Source: Burhinus oedicnemus (Eukaryota; Chordata; Aves; Charadriiformes; Burhinidae). From it: a stretch of DNA of 64,000 bases. A program made the position numbers and the translations under genes. Under the pieces are notes generated by a model. That model made no database searches. It had not been told where the DNA came from and saw only the letters and a program-made list of their open reading frames with translations. Where the stretch lies: the NCBI GenBank assembly GCA_008921705.1, contig VFFE01007504.1:1423894-1487893 (forward strand). Direction: 5' to 3'. Of the stretch, positions 12,378 through 23,110 are shown one piece after another; within the stretch, counting starts at the first letter, position 1, and each line of letters opens with the position of its first letter.

Positions 12378-15300
12378 AACTCAAACAGCTCAGAGAGTGA
12401 GCGTGACATGTTCCTGCAGCCCCCGCTCTCCCTCTTCATGCTGCAGCTGAAGAGACTAGCAAGCCCATGTTCCCTGCCTTTCCCTCCCCCTTCATGTCCT
12501 AACACTCTGTATCAAAAACTCCCAGCTGGGGATCCCTTCTGCTCCCCCACCGATTCAGTCCCCCAGGCTTTGGTGGCCTGCCGTCCCATTTACGATCACT
12601 TGCCAGAGCCTTTGAGTTTCCACCTTTTTCCTGTCTGTTTGTCCTACCTGCTACAAGTCTCCATTGGGAATAAATAAAGCCCAGGCTGATCAGAAACACA
12701 CTGTGCGTTAGGATACTTAACACTGACTGCCCTATTCCTGCCTCATGTAGTCCTCACATCTAGCTAGGTGTGAGAACGAGACTTTAAAGAAATGAAAAAA
12801 AATTGCCCCTGCATGTTTCCATGCACAGAAGCAGATTTAGAGGTTGATTTGCTCTGGGAATTTGTGACCAAAGCTCCCTGTCAGCTACTGTGAGATGGAT
12901 TCAAAGATCTTTCCTACTCTAAATCCCCAAAGGTGGGATGGAGCAAAGCCATTTCTGGCGACCTGCGTCAGAGAGGGGAGAACTGGAGCTTTCACTTCCC
13001 TTTTCTTTGTCTGTACATCTGCCCCTTGTCTGTGCTGTGTGGCATGCTCAAAGAGGGGCACGTTTGCAGCAAGCAAGGACATTGCTACAGGGGCACTGCC
13101 TGCATGGCAAATTTGGTTGCCTGTCCTGTACCTGCAACCACTCTGTCTTTGAAAGCAGCGCTTCTGCACATCCACGTTTGAGCTGTAACTAAAAGCAGCA
13201 GCGGAGCTGGGACTCTGCCTGGGACTCAGAGCACAGAGGGAGAGTCCCCAGGAAAGGCACAGATGCTCACCCTCACCTCCCAGAGCCAGGGGAAGTGCTG
13301 GAACCATGGTACCTGGATTGTGTACAGAGTGCTGCCCCTGTACACAGCACGGACAGCGAGGCAGGAGAGAGCAGCCTATCACCAAACTGGGAGAGACTAG
13401 AATTTGTGGGTACAGAGAGGGAAAGTGAACCAGTACAGCCCAGCATTCATCCCTGCCTTCCTGGTCCTTTCAGTTATCCAGACATCTGCTCTGCAGTGAC
13501 CAGCTTAATCTCTGCTGTTGAGATTAAATTGTGGGTACCAGCAATTCAAAACTGTGTGGCCAGCACAGGACCCTGCTAAATGGGCAGAATTGCAATGTGC
13601 AGGGCTTCCGGTCCACGCTGAGCAAGCACTGTCTACAGGCCAAAATTAGCTCAGCTGGACCTGCCTTTCAGCTTCACTCAGATCCACCTAGGGCTTTAGG
13701 AGGCAGAGTCCCATGGATTCAGGTACCTAAATGGAGTTAGATGCTGAATGCCATGGAGTGACTCTGCACGGACAGTAGCTGTAAGCTCTTGTAACCTACA
13801 GAGTGTTTACAAACCCTGTTCTCCCCACTGAGTATCTGCATATAGCAAAGGGACTGCGCAGCTCCTTTGACAGTCCTGCCTGGCCACAGTGTGCTGCTAG
13901 TCTCACCTGTACCAGCTCCTTGGGATGTCTGATACTTACAGTAACTTGTCTGGAGCATATCTGCAGCAGCAAGCAGAACAGCTCTGAATGTCAAACCACT
14001 GCTTGACCTCACAGTGCTCGCGATGCAACAGATCCATATGTGGATACAGAGTGGACACAGCTGCTGCACAACATGAGTTTTGCTGGAATGAAATGGTATT
14101 TGGAGAGCTTCTCCTGAATCTACTGCAAGTTAACACAAGGTAACAGAGAGGTACAGGCCCCAGTCAGACATCTGAAAGACTGATTAGCTGAATATTTAAC
14201 ACTTAACTCCTATCTATTCCGCCACCAACTTCAGTTTTTAGCAAGCTGCTGCTATTTCCTTCAAATGTGAATCCCCTGTCCAGCCACACACAACTCCTTG
14301 ACTTGGAGACATAAGCAAGGGGATGGGATCCAAACACGTGCAATGACTGTGGCAATAAGATGTGCAGGCTGGTTTCTGTGAGTATCTCTTGGTTCTAAAA
14401 GAAAGGACAGTACAGCTCCAGCTGCTCAAAAGGTGAATCCCAATCCCCTAAAATAAACATCTCTGCAATCCCTAATGGCTCATTCACAACATTGCCTGAA
14501 GAGGAAATGGTGTCTGTTTTACTTCTCATGGCACTGGCATATGAACTCCACAGCGCTGGAGAAAGACCGAACCCTGCGTGGTCAGCATACAAGCATGTGC
14601 ATAACCTGAACTACATGATTCCCAAAGGACAGCGGAAAAAACTTCTGTCCTGCACCAAGACAAGAGCCTGTTCTGTAGCAGATACCATTCATTTTCTTTC
14701 CATTTGTGCCTACATCAGAGAAGGCTGGTGAGTAGACCTGAGGAAGAAGAGATTAGAGAAGTTATCTAGAGGGGAGCTAGAGCATTTGCCATAGAGGGGG
14801 AGTGTAGTGATCAGCCTGCACCAGTTACATGCCAGGTGATACTACCAGTGTAGCCAGCACAGCCCTAAGGTTTCCACAAGGAATAGGATGTGCCTCAAAT
14901 AGCCTACACTGTCATCCCACCATCGGGACAAAGGACCATGTAAGAGCTACCCTTGTAAAACAAAAGAATAATGGGTACATCTGTCAGACAAATCCAACCC
15001 AGACTCAACAGAAGATTTTAGATAACTGCAGAAGCAGCAGTATTTCATTTAAACTTACTTGAGAGAATGAGGCCACAGACAAAGAACTGGGACACGTTTT
15101 GATGTTGGATAATAAAAAATTGCAGCCCTGGCAGTCTATGGACAAAGCAAACATCATTTTTCCCCACGTTAGGGTACTATTCCAAGCTGTCTCTCAGACA
15201 TTGTAATAAACGCTTTATCTAAACAGGGTTTGCTACAGATGTCCAGGTAGTACTGTACCAGCTGGCTGTGAACTCACCAGTCTGTCCAGGACCAGTGGAT

Positions 15301-15717
15301 AAATACTGTCCCTAGTGCCATTCAAGATGCACCTCGGTCACCCAAACCCCCCCACATATATCCAGCCTATGCAGTGCATTAGCAAGGCTTGGTTCCAGGC
15401 TTGGTCAGATGAAAAGTTCTCAAATATGCATTTTCATGTCATGAAACAAAAGTATTTCATAGTATCACTGACAAGGGAAGTTAAGTCTATAGGACAGCAG
15501 TTAGCTTTGCTGAAGCCTAAATGTAACATTCCCTCATTAGGCATCAGTAACAGGCTATTGACCACAAAGGTGTACTTAGACTCTGCCCTACATCTAAAGA
15601 GCATGTGAGTAATACCCAGAAAGTACCGGTTAATTGAGCCACTGTTTGCTACTCCAGCCCAGCATGTTACCAACCTGCTGCTTAGGAAAGGCTCAGCAAA
15701 TTACAGGTGTATTTGTG

Positions 15718-17012
15718 AAGGCCATGAGATCTCTTCACTCCCTTGGTACTTGCAGCCTCCAGGTGCCCCGAAACAAACCTAGATAGTGAGAAAAATCAGG
15801 GCCCCTTCTCCCACTGCCCCTGAAAGCTATAAGCAATAAAAGGCAAGGGTGAGGACACTGAGCAGAGACTTGCAGACCTGAACAGTGACAGTGCAAAGGA
15901 TCTTATGGGTCCTGCTAGCATGCCCCAAAGGGGATGTGTTCTGAGAGCACTCTGAAAAGCAAGTATTTTTCTTCACCAGTAGAGCAAACAAACATATTTT
16001 CCTTGGAGCCATTCCACACGTGCACACACACAGAATACAGTACACAGCAAACAAGCACATACTGGTTCAAAAAGCAGAATTTTGTCCAGAGGCAGAGGTA
16101 AAGCTTTCCCAGCTTCATCTGCTCTGACATGTCTGCCTTGGTACCCATTCATTTCTGGTCACTCCCCTTGTCTACTCACAGCATAATGGCTCCTTTCAAA
16201 TCACACCATAGCCTCAGAATAGTCTTTCTCTCACCAAAACTGGAGCTGTTTCCTTCAGAAACTTGCTGAAAATCTGTTTATGTTAGAAAGCCTTCCAGGT
16301 TGAGCACTCTTATGCTGCTCTAGGCTCGGTCAGGTCCCCTTCCTCTGGCACCTGTGCCTTTGCAATTTGCTGGAAGTGGGTCGATGTTATTTGTTTGACA
16401 CACTGCCTCATATGCCAATAATACTCAGTAATAATAACAGCCATGCTTGCAAGACATTGGGTTGTCAGCGATAAGAGCAGCTGCTGTGTGGATCATAGCT
16501 TAGCACTTGTGTTAGAAAGACCAGCAAGTATTTCCCCTCCTGACTATAAATTGGGAGCTCCCTCTGCAGACCTGTCCTGATCCTGCAGTTTCGATACAGG
16601 CACTTGCCCTGTCCCGAAACACGGGGCAGGTTCTGGTGTCCTGCATGGGTCCTGCTATCATTGCCCAGGGAGAGGGAACAGCTCGAACACATGAGGCTGT
16701 GGTTTTCTTACACATGAGAAACTGCAGCTTCTCAGTGCAGTGTAAGCAAAAGGGCAAATAAGCAAGAACATGCAGCATGGGAAGTAAGGAGAAGGCTAAA
16801 TTAGACAGAAGTTCCCTGGGGGACCTGGGAACTCAGTGAGGCAACCCCAAATCCATTGCAGAAGTGGGCAAGGAATACCCATGTCCTCACCCTTGCCTTT
16901 TATTGCTTATAGCTTTCAGGGGCAGTGGGAGAAGGGGCCCTGATTTTTCTCACTATCTAGGTTTGTTTCAGGGCACCTGGAGGCTGCAAGTACCAAGGCA
17001 ACTCATGGCCTT
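15718..17012. repeat. Inverted repeat, arms about 131-140 bases, spacer about 1 kb
   Basis: The arm at 15718-15857 and the reverse complement of 16882-17012 are almost identical. Over 15741-15857 I count a single difference (GCCCCGAAAC against GCCCTGAAAC). An outer block (AAGGCCATGAG) also matches beyond an insertion of about ten bases in the left arm. The spacer 15858-16881 looks like unrelated single-copy DNA. A transcript crossing it could form a long hairpin. The origin is unknown: a recent inverted duplication, terminal repeats of an element, or ordinary SINE copies. Confidence 0.85.
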
Positions 17013-17411
17013 GCTGAAGTGAGAAAACAGCAAGCCTTGAAAGCTAGAGTTGCCAGCAAATGCTATCCTGACTGCAAGAAGCAGCACACCTAACCACAGC
17101 CGACGCAGATTTCTGAAGAAGGTAACTGCAGATACAGGGCAGTAAGCCCAGTGTCCTCTCTAGCACTTTCTCCACAACTTGCTAAATAGAGCTCAGCATA
17201 AAATCGGTGCCCTTCTGTTCCTGCGCAGTCCCTACGCTGTCAGCATGCATGTCCCTAACCAAGTCTATCAGAGGCCTCAAGTCCAGAGCCCCTATACAAA
17301 GGTCATGCTTGTTTTGAGCACGTGACGTTTAAGGTGCCAGCCAAATGGAAAGGCAAGAAGGGAGAACAAGCAACAGAAAACAAAACCAAACACATGTTCA
17401 GTTTTAGTATG

Positions 17412-17417
17412 TTTAAT
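17412..17417 (-). terminator. Candidate NEU2 poly(A) signal (ATTAAA)
   Basis: ATTAAA on the minus strand begins about 150 bases after the NEU2 stop codon. It is followed on the minus strand by a G/T-rich stretch (complement of 17360-17400), as cleavage sites usually are. No canonical AATAAA was seen nearer to the stop. Confidence 0.45.
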
Positions 17418-17567
17418 AGACTTCGTAATCGACAGACGCCACAAGCCAACGCCAAACTAAGGGTGCAGGAGTACAAAAAGACTTTTGCCTAAAGATGAGA
17501 AGTGACAGTAGAAAGAAGTATCAGCAAAGGTGGTTTTCAGAGGGATGCTGATGGAAAGGCTCAAGAC

Positions 17568-18506
17568 TCAGCACTCTGATGGAAAAACTTGCTTCAAAGT
17601 GAACATTACAAAGATTATCTCTTCACATTGTTGGTGGGTCCCATATTCAAAAAGGCAGGAGAACAAGGGTGAACCATCTGGCCCAAGCCCCATGTACTGC
17701 AGATCCGAGTACGCACACAGGCCCTTGAAGAGGATGCTTGGTTTTGTCCAGTGTGCAGGATTTAAAGGGCTTTTGTTGAGGTAAATTCCTAAATCTCTTC
17801 GACCCTTTGGGTCCGTAGGATGAGCGTAGAGCAACCAACTATCTTGGCACCTGGCGTCAGGGGGAGGTGGGAAGGCAGTAACACTTCCATGACATCCAGA
17901 GGGAGGTTCTACTAGCATTTCAACCCGCTGGCCTCCCTCAAAGTCCACCCCGTGGTTGTAGCTGACTGCCTGGATTCTGGCTCCCCTGCTGCTCCTCGCA
18001 TTGCAGTAGAGGACCTTCCTGCCACAGGTGTGCACTTCTGCTACCTGGCACTCCACCGCGCTCTCTTCCCTCACAAAGTTCCCCATCTCCCACGTTGTCC
18101 CGTGGTCAGAGCTGATGAAGCAGAAGGCATGAGGGGTGGGGTGCTGCTTAGGGTCCAAGATACGATAGGCATAGGCAGGAATCACAAGGCTCCGGTCCTC
18201 ATTGCGCAACTGTAGTCCATGACCTGGCCCCACAGCAAAAGTGGCCCAGTTCTTGTACTCTGTGCTAATGGTACCATCAGTGACATCCTGGGCAGTGCTC
18301 CAGGTGCGTCCTTGGTCCATGCTAGTGACATAGCAGAGACGTACCAGGTTGATCTTTGTCCTGAGCTGATGCTGCTCAGAGATCTTTCCTGGGACAGCTA
18401 TGAAGAACAGGATCAGTTTCCCTGAGACCTCATCATAAACAGGACAGGGGTTCATAGATCGGTGGTCTTTCAGCTGCGCACTGACAATGGTCTCCATCCT
18501 ATTCCA
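17568..18506 (-). CDS. NEU2: NEU2 coding exon 2: sialidase propeller body
   Basis: The exon follows a CCCTGGCAG acceptor (AG at 18508-18507) and runs 312 codons to TGA at 17570-17568. An upstream in-frame ATG exists but lies in intron sequence. Numbered on the 379-residue protein, two Asp boxes are clear: SMDQGRTW (129-136) and SSDHGTTW (199-206). Tyr179 and Tyr181 lie in the PAYAYR stretch, and Glu219 in ECQVAEV is the residue that pairs with the catalytic tyrosine. Arg238 in NARS and Arg304 complete the arginine triad, and Tyr333 in CAYSDLQ is the nucleophile. All expected active-site residues are kept, so the enzyme looks functional. It ends FTLKQVFPSEC, near the human end. Confidence 0.95.
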   Translation of the reverse strand, partial: WNRMETIVSAQLKDHRSMNPCPVYDEVSGKLILFFIAVPGKISEQHQLRTKINLVRLCYVTSMDQGRTWSTAQDVTDGTISTEYKNWATFAVGPGHGLQLRNEDRSLVIPAYAYRILDPKQHPTPHAFCFISSDHGTTWEMGNFVREESAVECQVAEVHTCGRKVLYCNARSSRGARIQAVSYNHGVDFEGGQRVEMLVEPPSGCHGSVTAFPPPPDARCQDSWLLYAHPTDPKGRRDLGIYLNKSPLNPAHWTKPSILFKGLCAYSDLQYMGLGPDGSPLFSCLFEYGTHQQCEEIIFVMFTLKQVFPSEC

Positions 18507-20265
18507 CTGCCAGGGCCCGTGTGAAGGGAAACAAGAATGAAACACACCATTACAAATAGATCCACGTTACAGTGTAAGTGTTATCCGTTACGTGGATAAA
18601 AGTTACAGAAGAGCATGAGAAGAACAGAAGAGAAGCAAATTAGTGGATAGTCCACAAAGTCGGAAGACAATATACTGGCATCACCAAACATAAGTGAAAA
18701 TTATTTGGATGACACAATGCACGTGGCACTTCACCAAACAGGTGGGTTATATCCTTTTTAATTACTACTCACCGAGGAGCTGATAGCTCTGTATCTCAAT
18801 GCAGCTAGTGTCTGATGAAGCTGTTTAAAAAACTACAGTAGCTGAATTTTCAGAAATTCTCACAAGTGTGTATATATGTATATATATATATATATATATA
18901 AGACGCACAGACATGCCCAGTGGTCAAAGTGTGCTGGTACAGACACTGTGCTGTGTCAGTGTTTCTTAGGAAGTCAGCTAGATAACTTAGCACTTTTCAA
19001 GTATCCTGGATGCTGACAAATTCCTTTTCATTCAGACTCCTATTCCTCTGTTTTGATCCATGTGTGAATGGGCATCCCAGCCTTCACTGAGGCACCTTGC
19101 TAGAGCTGTTTTTTTTGCATGGCTTTACACACTGTGGTGTGGAAATTTGGACCCCGAGATGTCCAACACAGAAAATAGGTTGCAGAGCAGGTATAACTAC
19201 TCTCCAAGCCCCATCTTTCTTTAAATGAATACCACATAACACGATCACATTTTTTAACACTAACATTGCAATTAGAAAACTATTCCTACATAGCGTTATT
19301 GGCTTGGTAAAAGAAGCAGTATTTTCCAGTAAGATTATACTAATTAGTTTTTCTACCCTGACTTGCTGATTACCCTTTTTGGTCATGTCTTATCTTTGTC
19401 TAATTCAACCAGTATTAATTTTTTTGGAATATTTAACATTTCCATTTTAAGAAACTCTAGCATACAACCACAAATTACTAAGTTTATGACAAACTGAGCC
19501 CTACTTAACTTAACTACAGGGGGCTACACAAGATGTTACCTGAATGGTACGATACTGCAGGTGCACTCAGAGGCTGCTTCTGCTACACAGACTCCAGCTC
19601 TTAAGAGTCTATAATCTAAGACAACCAGTCACCGATGAAGGACTGGAATATAAAAATTATAATGACTTTTTTTTTCCAAAGACATTGATTCATTTGCAAA
19701 TGTAAAAAATTATTATAAATAGAGTATGCACCTCCCCCAGTCACCCAGCAAGATAACTGTTAATAATAACTGGTAGATTAATAATGTAGCCAATTCACTG
19801 GCACAGACAAACCAGACAACACACTTTTGTGTGGGGAGACTAGCTGTTCTCAATTGTTTTTTAAACCTGAAATCAGTCCTAAGAAGATGAATTAAAAAAA
19901 AGTCACTGATTGCTAATTCACTCCTCCCTGTCCCTGCGGCACTCCCCATTTCTCACCTCTCCTCCACATCTTTGCTGGCGCAACAGGACTTTTGTCGCAT
20001 TTCGCTGCTTCCCCAGCTCTCCAATGATAGGTCAAAACCATCCCCAGAAAATCTGCTGCACCTGCCTGCTTTAGTCCCCCTAACAGCTGCCCAATGATGG
20101 GGTTGAATCCCAGCAGTTATAATGACACATGCATTACTTACAAGCAGATTTGTCTCTTACAACTCGGGAGAAGGAGAAGCTGCCCTCTCCCCACATTCAC
20201 CTCATTTGGCAACAGTGGAGCAGTACAGGTGGGCAGTCTCCCCCATTTTCTTCCCACACTGGTAC
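18507..20265. other. NEU2 intron
   Basis: This single intron of about 1.76 kb has a GT donor at 20265-20264 and an AG acceptor at 18508-18507. It contains a (TA)n microsatellite at about 18867-18901 and no recognised coding sequence or transposon. Confidence 0.85.
18867..18901. repeat. (TA)n microsatellite
   Basis: TGTGTATATATGTA leads into about eleven TA units ending at 18901, inside the NEU2 intron. It is likely to vary in length between individuals. Confidence 0.85.
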
Positions 20266-20466
20266 CTGAACATGGTGCGTGGTTGGGTCATACATGCCTC
20301 TGCGCATCGCTATCAGCTTGGCATGTTCATCTACCACATCCTCTCGCTCCTCAGCAAACGCCAGGATGATGCTGAAACGCGGCAGGTAGAGCAGGGCTGG
20401 AATTCGATAGCTCCAGGTACTGTTCTGGAACAAAGTCTCTTGCTTCAAGACAGGAAACGAAGCCAT
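20266..20466 (-). CDS. NEU2: NEU2 coding exon 1: sialidase N-terminus
   Basis: This exon has exactly 67 codons from ATG (20466-20464, A at -3, G at +4) to a CAG|GTACCAG donor. The protein starts MASFPVLKQETLFQ. It contains the sialidase YRIP motif at residues 20-23, whose Arg21 belongs to the arginine triad that holds the sialic acid carboxylate. Asp46, in the stretch REDVVDEHAK, is the expected acid/base aspartate. The segment RIPALLYLP and the LAFAEER stretch are close to mammalian NEU2. The exon ends THHVQ, matching the human THQVQ junction. Confidence 0.93.
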
Positions 20467-21430
20467 TGTGCTAGGGAGAAGACGACAAAACGCATTGCAT
20501 TTTGACCCACCCTTAGTCCAGCAAAATGTGACAGAGCAGATTCCATGGCTTTTTGCCCTCCCCGCTCAGTGGAACCTGTCCTGTATTGAAACATAATTTC
20601 TGCTACTTTCAGCTTTGTATTTTTCTTGTGCTTTTCCGAAGAGAATCCATGTATTGCATTCTAGCTGGTAACACAGACCAGACTTACTCCAGGAACAGCC
20701 TGGTTGATCTTGCTGGAGTGACGTAAGGTAAGTACACTAAATATAATTAAAAAGCTGTGGTATGTTTTTTCTTTTTAATTAAATTCACAGGCTGGGATTT
20801 TTGTGGGTTTGCTTTGTAATTCAGAACATTGTTGATAATCAAACATTATAGTATTTTCCCTCAGAAGACCATTACTGTCTTTATTGATGATGTTTCAAAA
20901 ACCCAGCACCAAACTTCTGCTTTGCCAAATATGACTTAAAATCCCATATAAATGACACACTGAGGCAATCCCTGACCCCAGCTGTACCCCAGTTCAAGGA
21001 TGGTAAGCACTGAGCATGAAGAGAAAGAAAGAGAACATCCCTCCCCCCATAAGATTAAAGAACAGTCTGAATGGTGTCCCACCGCATCAGGTGGGACTTC
21101 TGGCCAGGCAAAAATCTTGCCATCTGTACAGTGACTTAAAAGCCACATTGGGAAGGCAAACATGAGGGGCCATTTAGGGAAGCTGCCTCTATGTAACTGG
21201 TCTGTGCTATACCCCTACATAGTCTTTCTTCTTCTCCGCAGACCTACTCAGCCCTCTGTCCTCTTGCACCAAGTCTTTCCTGTAAACTCATTTACCCTGG
21301 TAAAAATCCACCAGCTCAGGTGATTTATGTCTGAGCAGAGGGAGGAGGGGAAGAAAGAAAAAGGATCTCTGACATGATGCACCAGAAACTGAAGGTCTGA
21401 ATATCCCCTGCTCAGCTGGGGGAAGAGAGA

Positions 21431-21433
<3 letters not shown>

Positions 21434-21474
<41 letters not shown>
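21434..21474 (+). repeat. Poly(A) homopolymer, 41 bases
   Basis: There are forty-one consecutive A residues. No retroposed gene body or CR1/SINE sequence was recognised immediately upstream on the plus strand, so it looks like a stand-alone mononucleotide repeat. Confidence 0.9.
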
Positions 21475-21478
<4 letters not shown>

Positions 21479-22974
21479 AGTTTTCTGCTAGGTCACTGTC
21501 CTGAACTGCATCAGCAAAAGTCAGACAAGCAGCAGGATCTGCAGTAGGAGAGGGAGTAGGAACATGAAGCTGTTGACAGGAGGAGCAGACTCGCCTCTCT
21601 GACTGGCAGCTGGCCATTAGATCACATTAGCTATATCGTAAAACCACACCCCGTGTTTACAAACCTCACCTATCTGGGCAAGTAAACTATTGCCTTAACT
21701 GAGACACACAAGAGAAGCCTGAGGGTATTTGTATCTCACTGCTTTATCTGGAATCAAACAATAGTCAATGTGAGGAAAAGTCCCTCCAGAGACAATGACA
21801 TTGATATCCACCAGGTAATAGCTTTTAACAGTGACTCCTGGAGAAAATCCAGAGTCAAGAAAACAGAAGCAATTAAGGAAGGAAGAGGGACACTGAAGAG
21901 GCTGCTAAGGCACAGTCTGCCAGAAAGCCAGACATGAACGATCGCTTTGTGGATTTCTTTACCTTTTTTCTGCTCCCTGGCTAACAGCGCTGTTACTGAG
22001 GTGGTGTTCTGAGTCACACACTTCGCTTCTGCAGCCAAACAACCAATAAATGCTCATTTGTTTAATAGAAATCACATTGCCCAGCTGCAGCTTAAAACTG
22101 GTTGTCCATCTCTTCTTAGAGTGGGAAGTCCCAAATGTGGCTTCCTGTGGTGGCAATGGTTCCCTGCTCTATGTTGGCAGCATGCACATGGTAGAGCAGC
22201 TGTGCCTCTGGCCACCTCCTGTCACCCAGCTCACCTTCCCCACCTGCCTTTACCCTCCCTTCCTCCCCAGGCAAGGCCCCACCCTTCCTCTGCAGCCCTG
22301 CCCTGCCTTCGGCCCACTCCCCAGGGCAGGTATCAGATATGGCTGTGCAGGAGGTACCAGCCTAGAATAGCTAAAATTACTCCCAAAATGAAGAACGCAT
22401 GGCTAGTCTGGTTGTCAGGTTAACCCGGGTGAACCCCAGGGCCTGTGCAGGTCAACCACACAGTCAACACATGGGCACCCTGCAGTGCTTCCACTGCATG
22501 GCCACTGCCAAGCACTGCCAGCATCCAGGCCTCCAGCGCGCTCCTCAGACACTACCCCATGCTGCAGTCCTCTGTCTGCAAAACAGCTTCCTTCCTGATA
22601 AAAGAAAAAATGCTTTTTCAAAACAATGGGTTGTGTGCTAGAACTATTTTACAAAACCATTCTTTGTTAACTATAAAAAATGGATGTCTTGGTGTAGACG
22701 TGCTAGATTTGATTCCCCCCCCCCTTTCCTTGTGGTGTAAATCAAAATCAGTGTCACTAGTTAAGTTTAAAATGGGTATAGGTCTGAGGAGAATCAAGCT
22801 TTTCACTTCTATTGTTCCACGCTTACTTCATTGCCCTTGTATCTGATTGTTGTAATGAAAACGTTTTTAAAAAGGTTAAAAAATGCAAATGGGGTGTGTG
22901 GGTGCATTAATAAGAGGATATAAAAATAATGCAGAAGATAATATAATGACAGAATACTGAACAATAGACCATTT

Positions 22975-23110
22975 GCATTTGGAGGACCATGTTCAATTTC
23001 GGGTGCCACCTCTTAGGAAAGTTATAGCAATAGCTGCAAAGGAAGGCTAAGAAAAAGAATTCAGAAGCTAATGCTCGTGAGCATATGTGAAAAGCAATCA
23101 GTAGGAAAAG
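22975..23110. repeat. Possible ancient CR1/L3-type LINE relic
   Basis: The run GGACCATGTTCAATTTCGGG, then TGCCACCTCTTAGGAAAG, resembles the common amniote LINE segment in which a TGTTCAGTTCTGGGCACCAC-type phrase is followed by an A/G-rich stretch. It is heavily diverged, and the boundaries are a guess. Confidence 0.35.

Larger units (their letters stand above)
12227..17411. other. INPP5D upstream / NEU2 downstream intergenic DNA
   Basis: This is the interval between the INPP5D start codon and the end of NEU2, both genes running leftwards. It must contain the INPP5D promoter and 5' untranslated region near its left end and holds the 15718-17012 inverted repeat. The longest frame (166 codons, minus strand, 12885-13385) shows no recognisable domain. 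No other gene was recognised. Confidence 0.55.
17412..20466 (-). other. NEU2: NEU2 gene (cytosolic sialidase), complete coding region
   Basis: This is the span from the start codon at 20466 to a candidate poly(A) signal at 17412-17417. The two coding exons join in phase 0 to give 379 residues, against about 380 for the human protein. NEU2 removes terminal sialic acids from glycoproteins, oligosaccharides and gangliosides in the cytosol. No signal peptide or membrane segment is present, as expected. The two-exon coding structure, and the position between INPP5D and NGEF, agree with mammalian NEU2. A separate 5' untranslated exon is possible because a CTTCTCCCTAG acceptor-like sequence lies four bases before the start codon. 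Confidence 0.93.

Noticed and set aside
12885..13385. Minus-strand frame of 166 codons upstream of INPP5D
   Set aside because: There is no recognisable domain and no splice or start evidence, and three overlapping plus-strand frames cover the same bases. It may include 5' untranslated sequence but is not supported as a gene.
18507..18545. Upstream ATG giving a longer NEU2 exon 2 frame
   Set aside because: The extra 13 codons lie upstream of a good acceptor, and the exon 1 to exon 2 junction gives a full-length NEU2 match without them.
21434..21474. 41-base A tract as the tail of a processed retrocopy
   Set aside because: The sequence before it resembles no known gene or repeat, and no flanking target duplication was seen.
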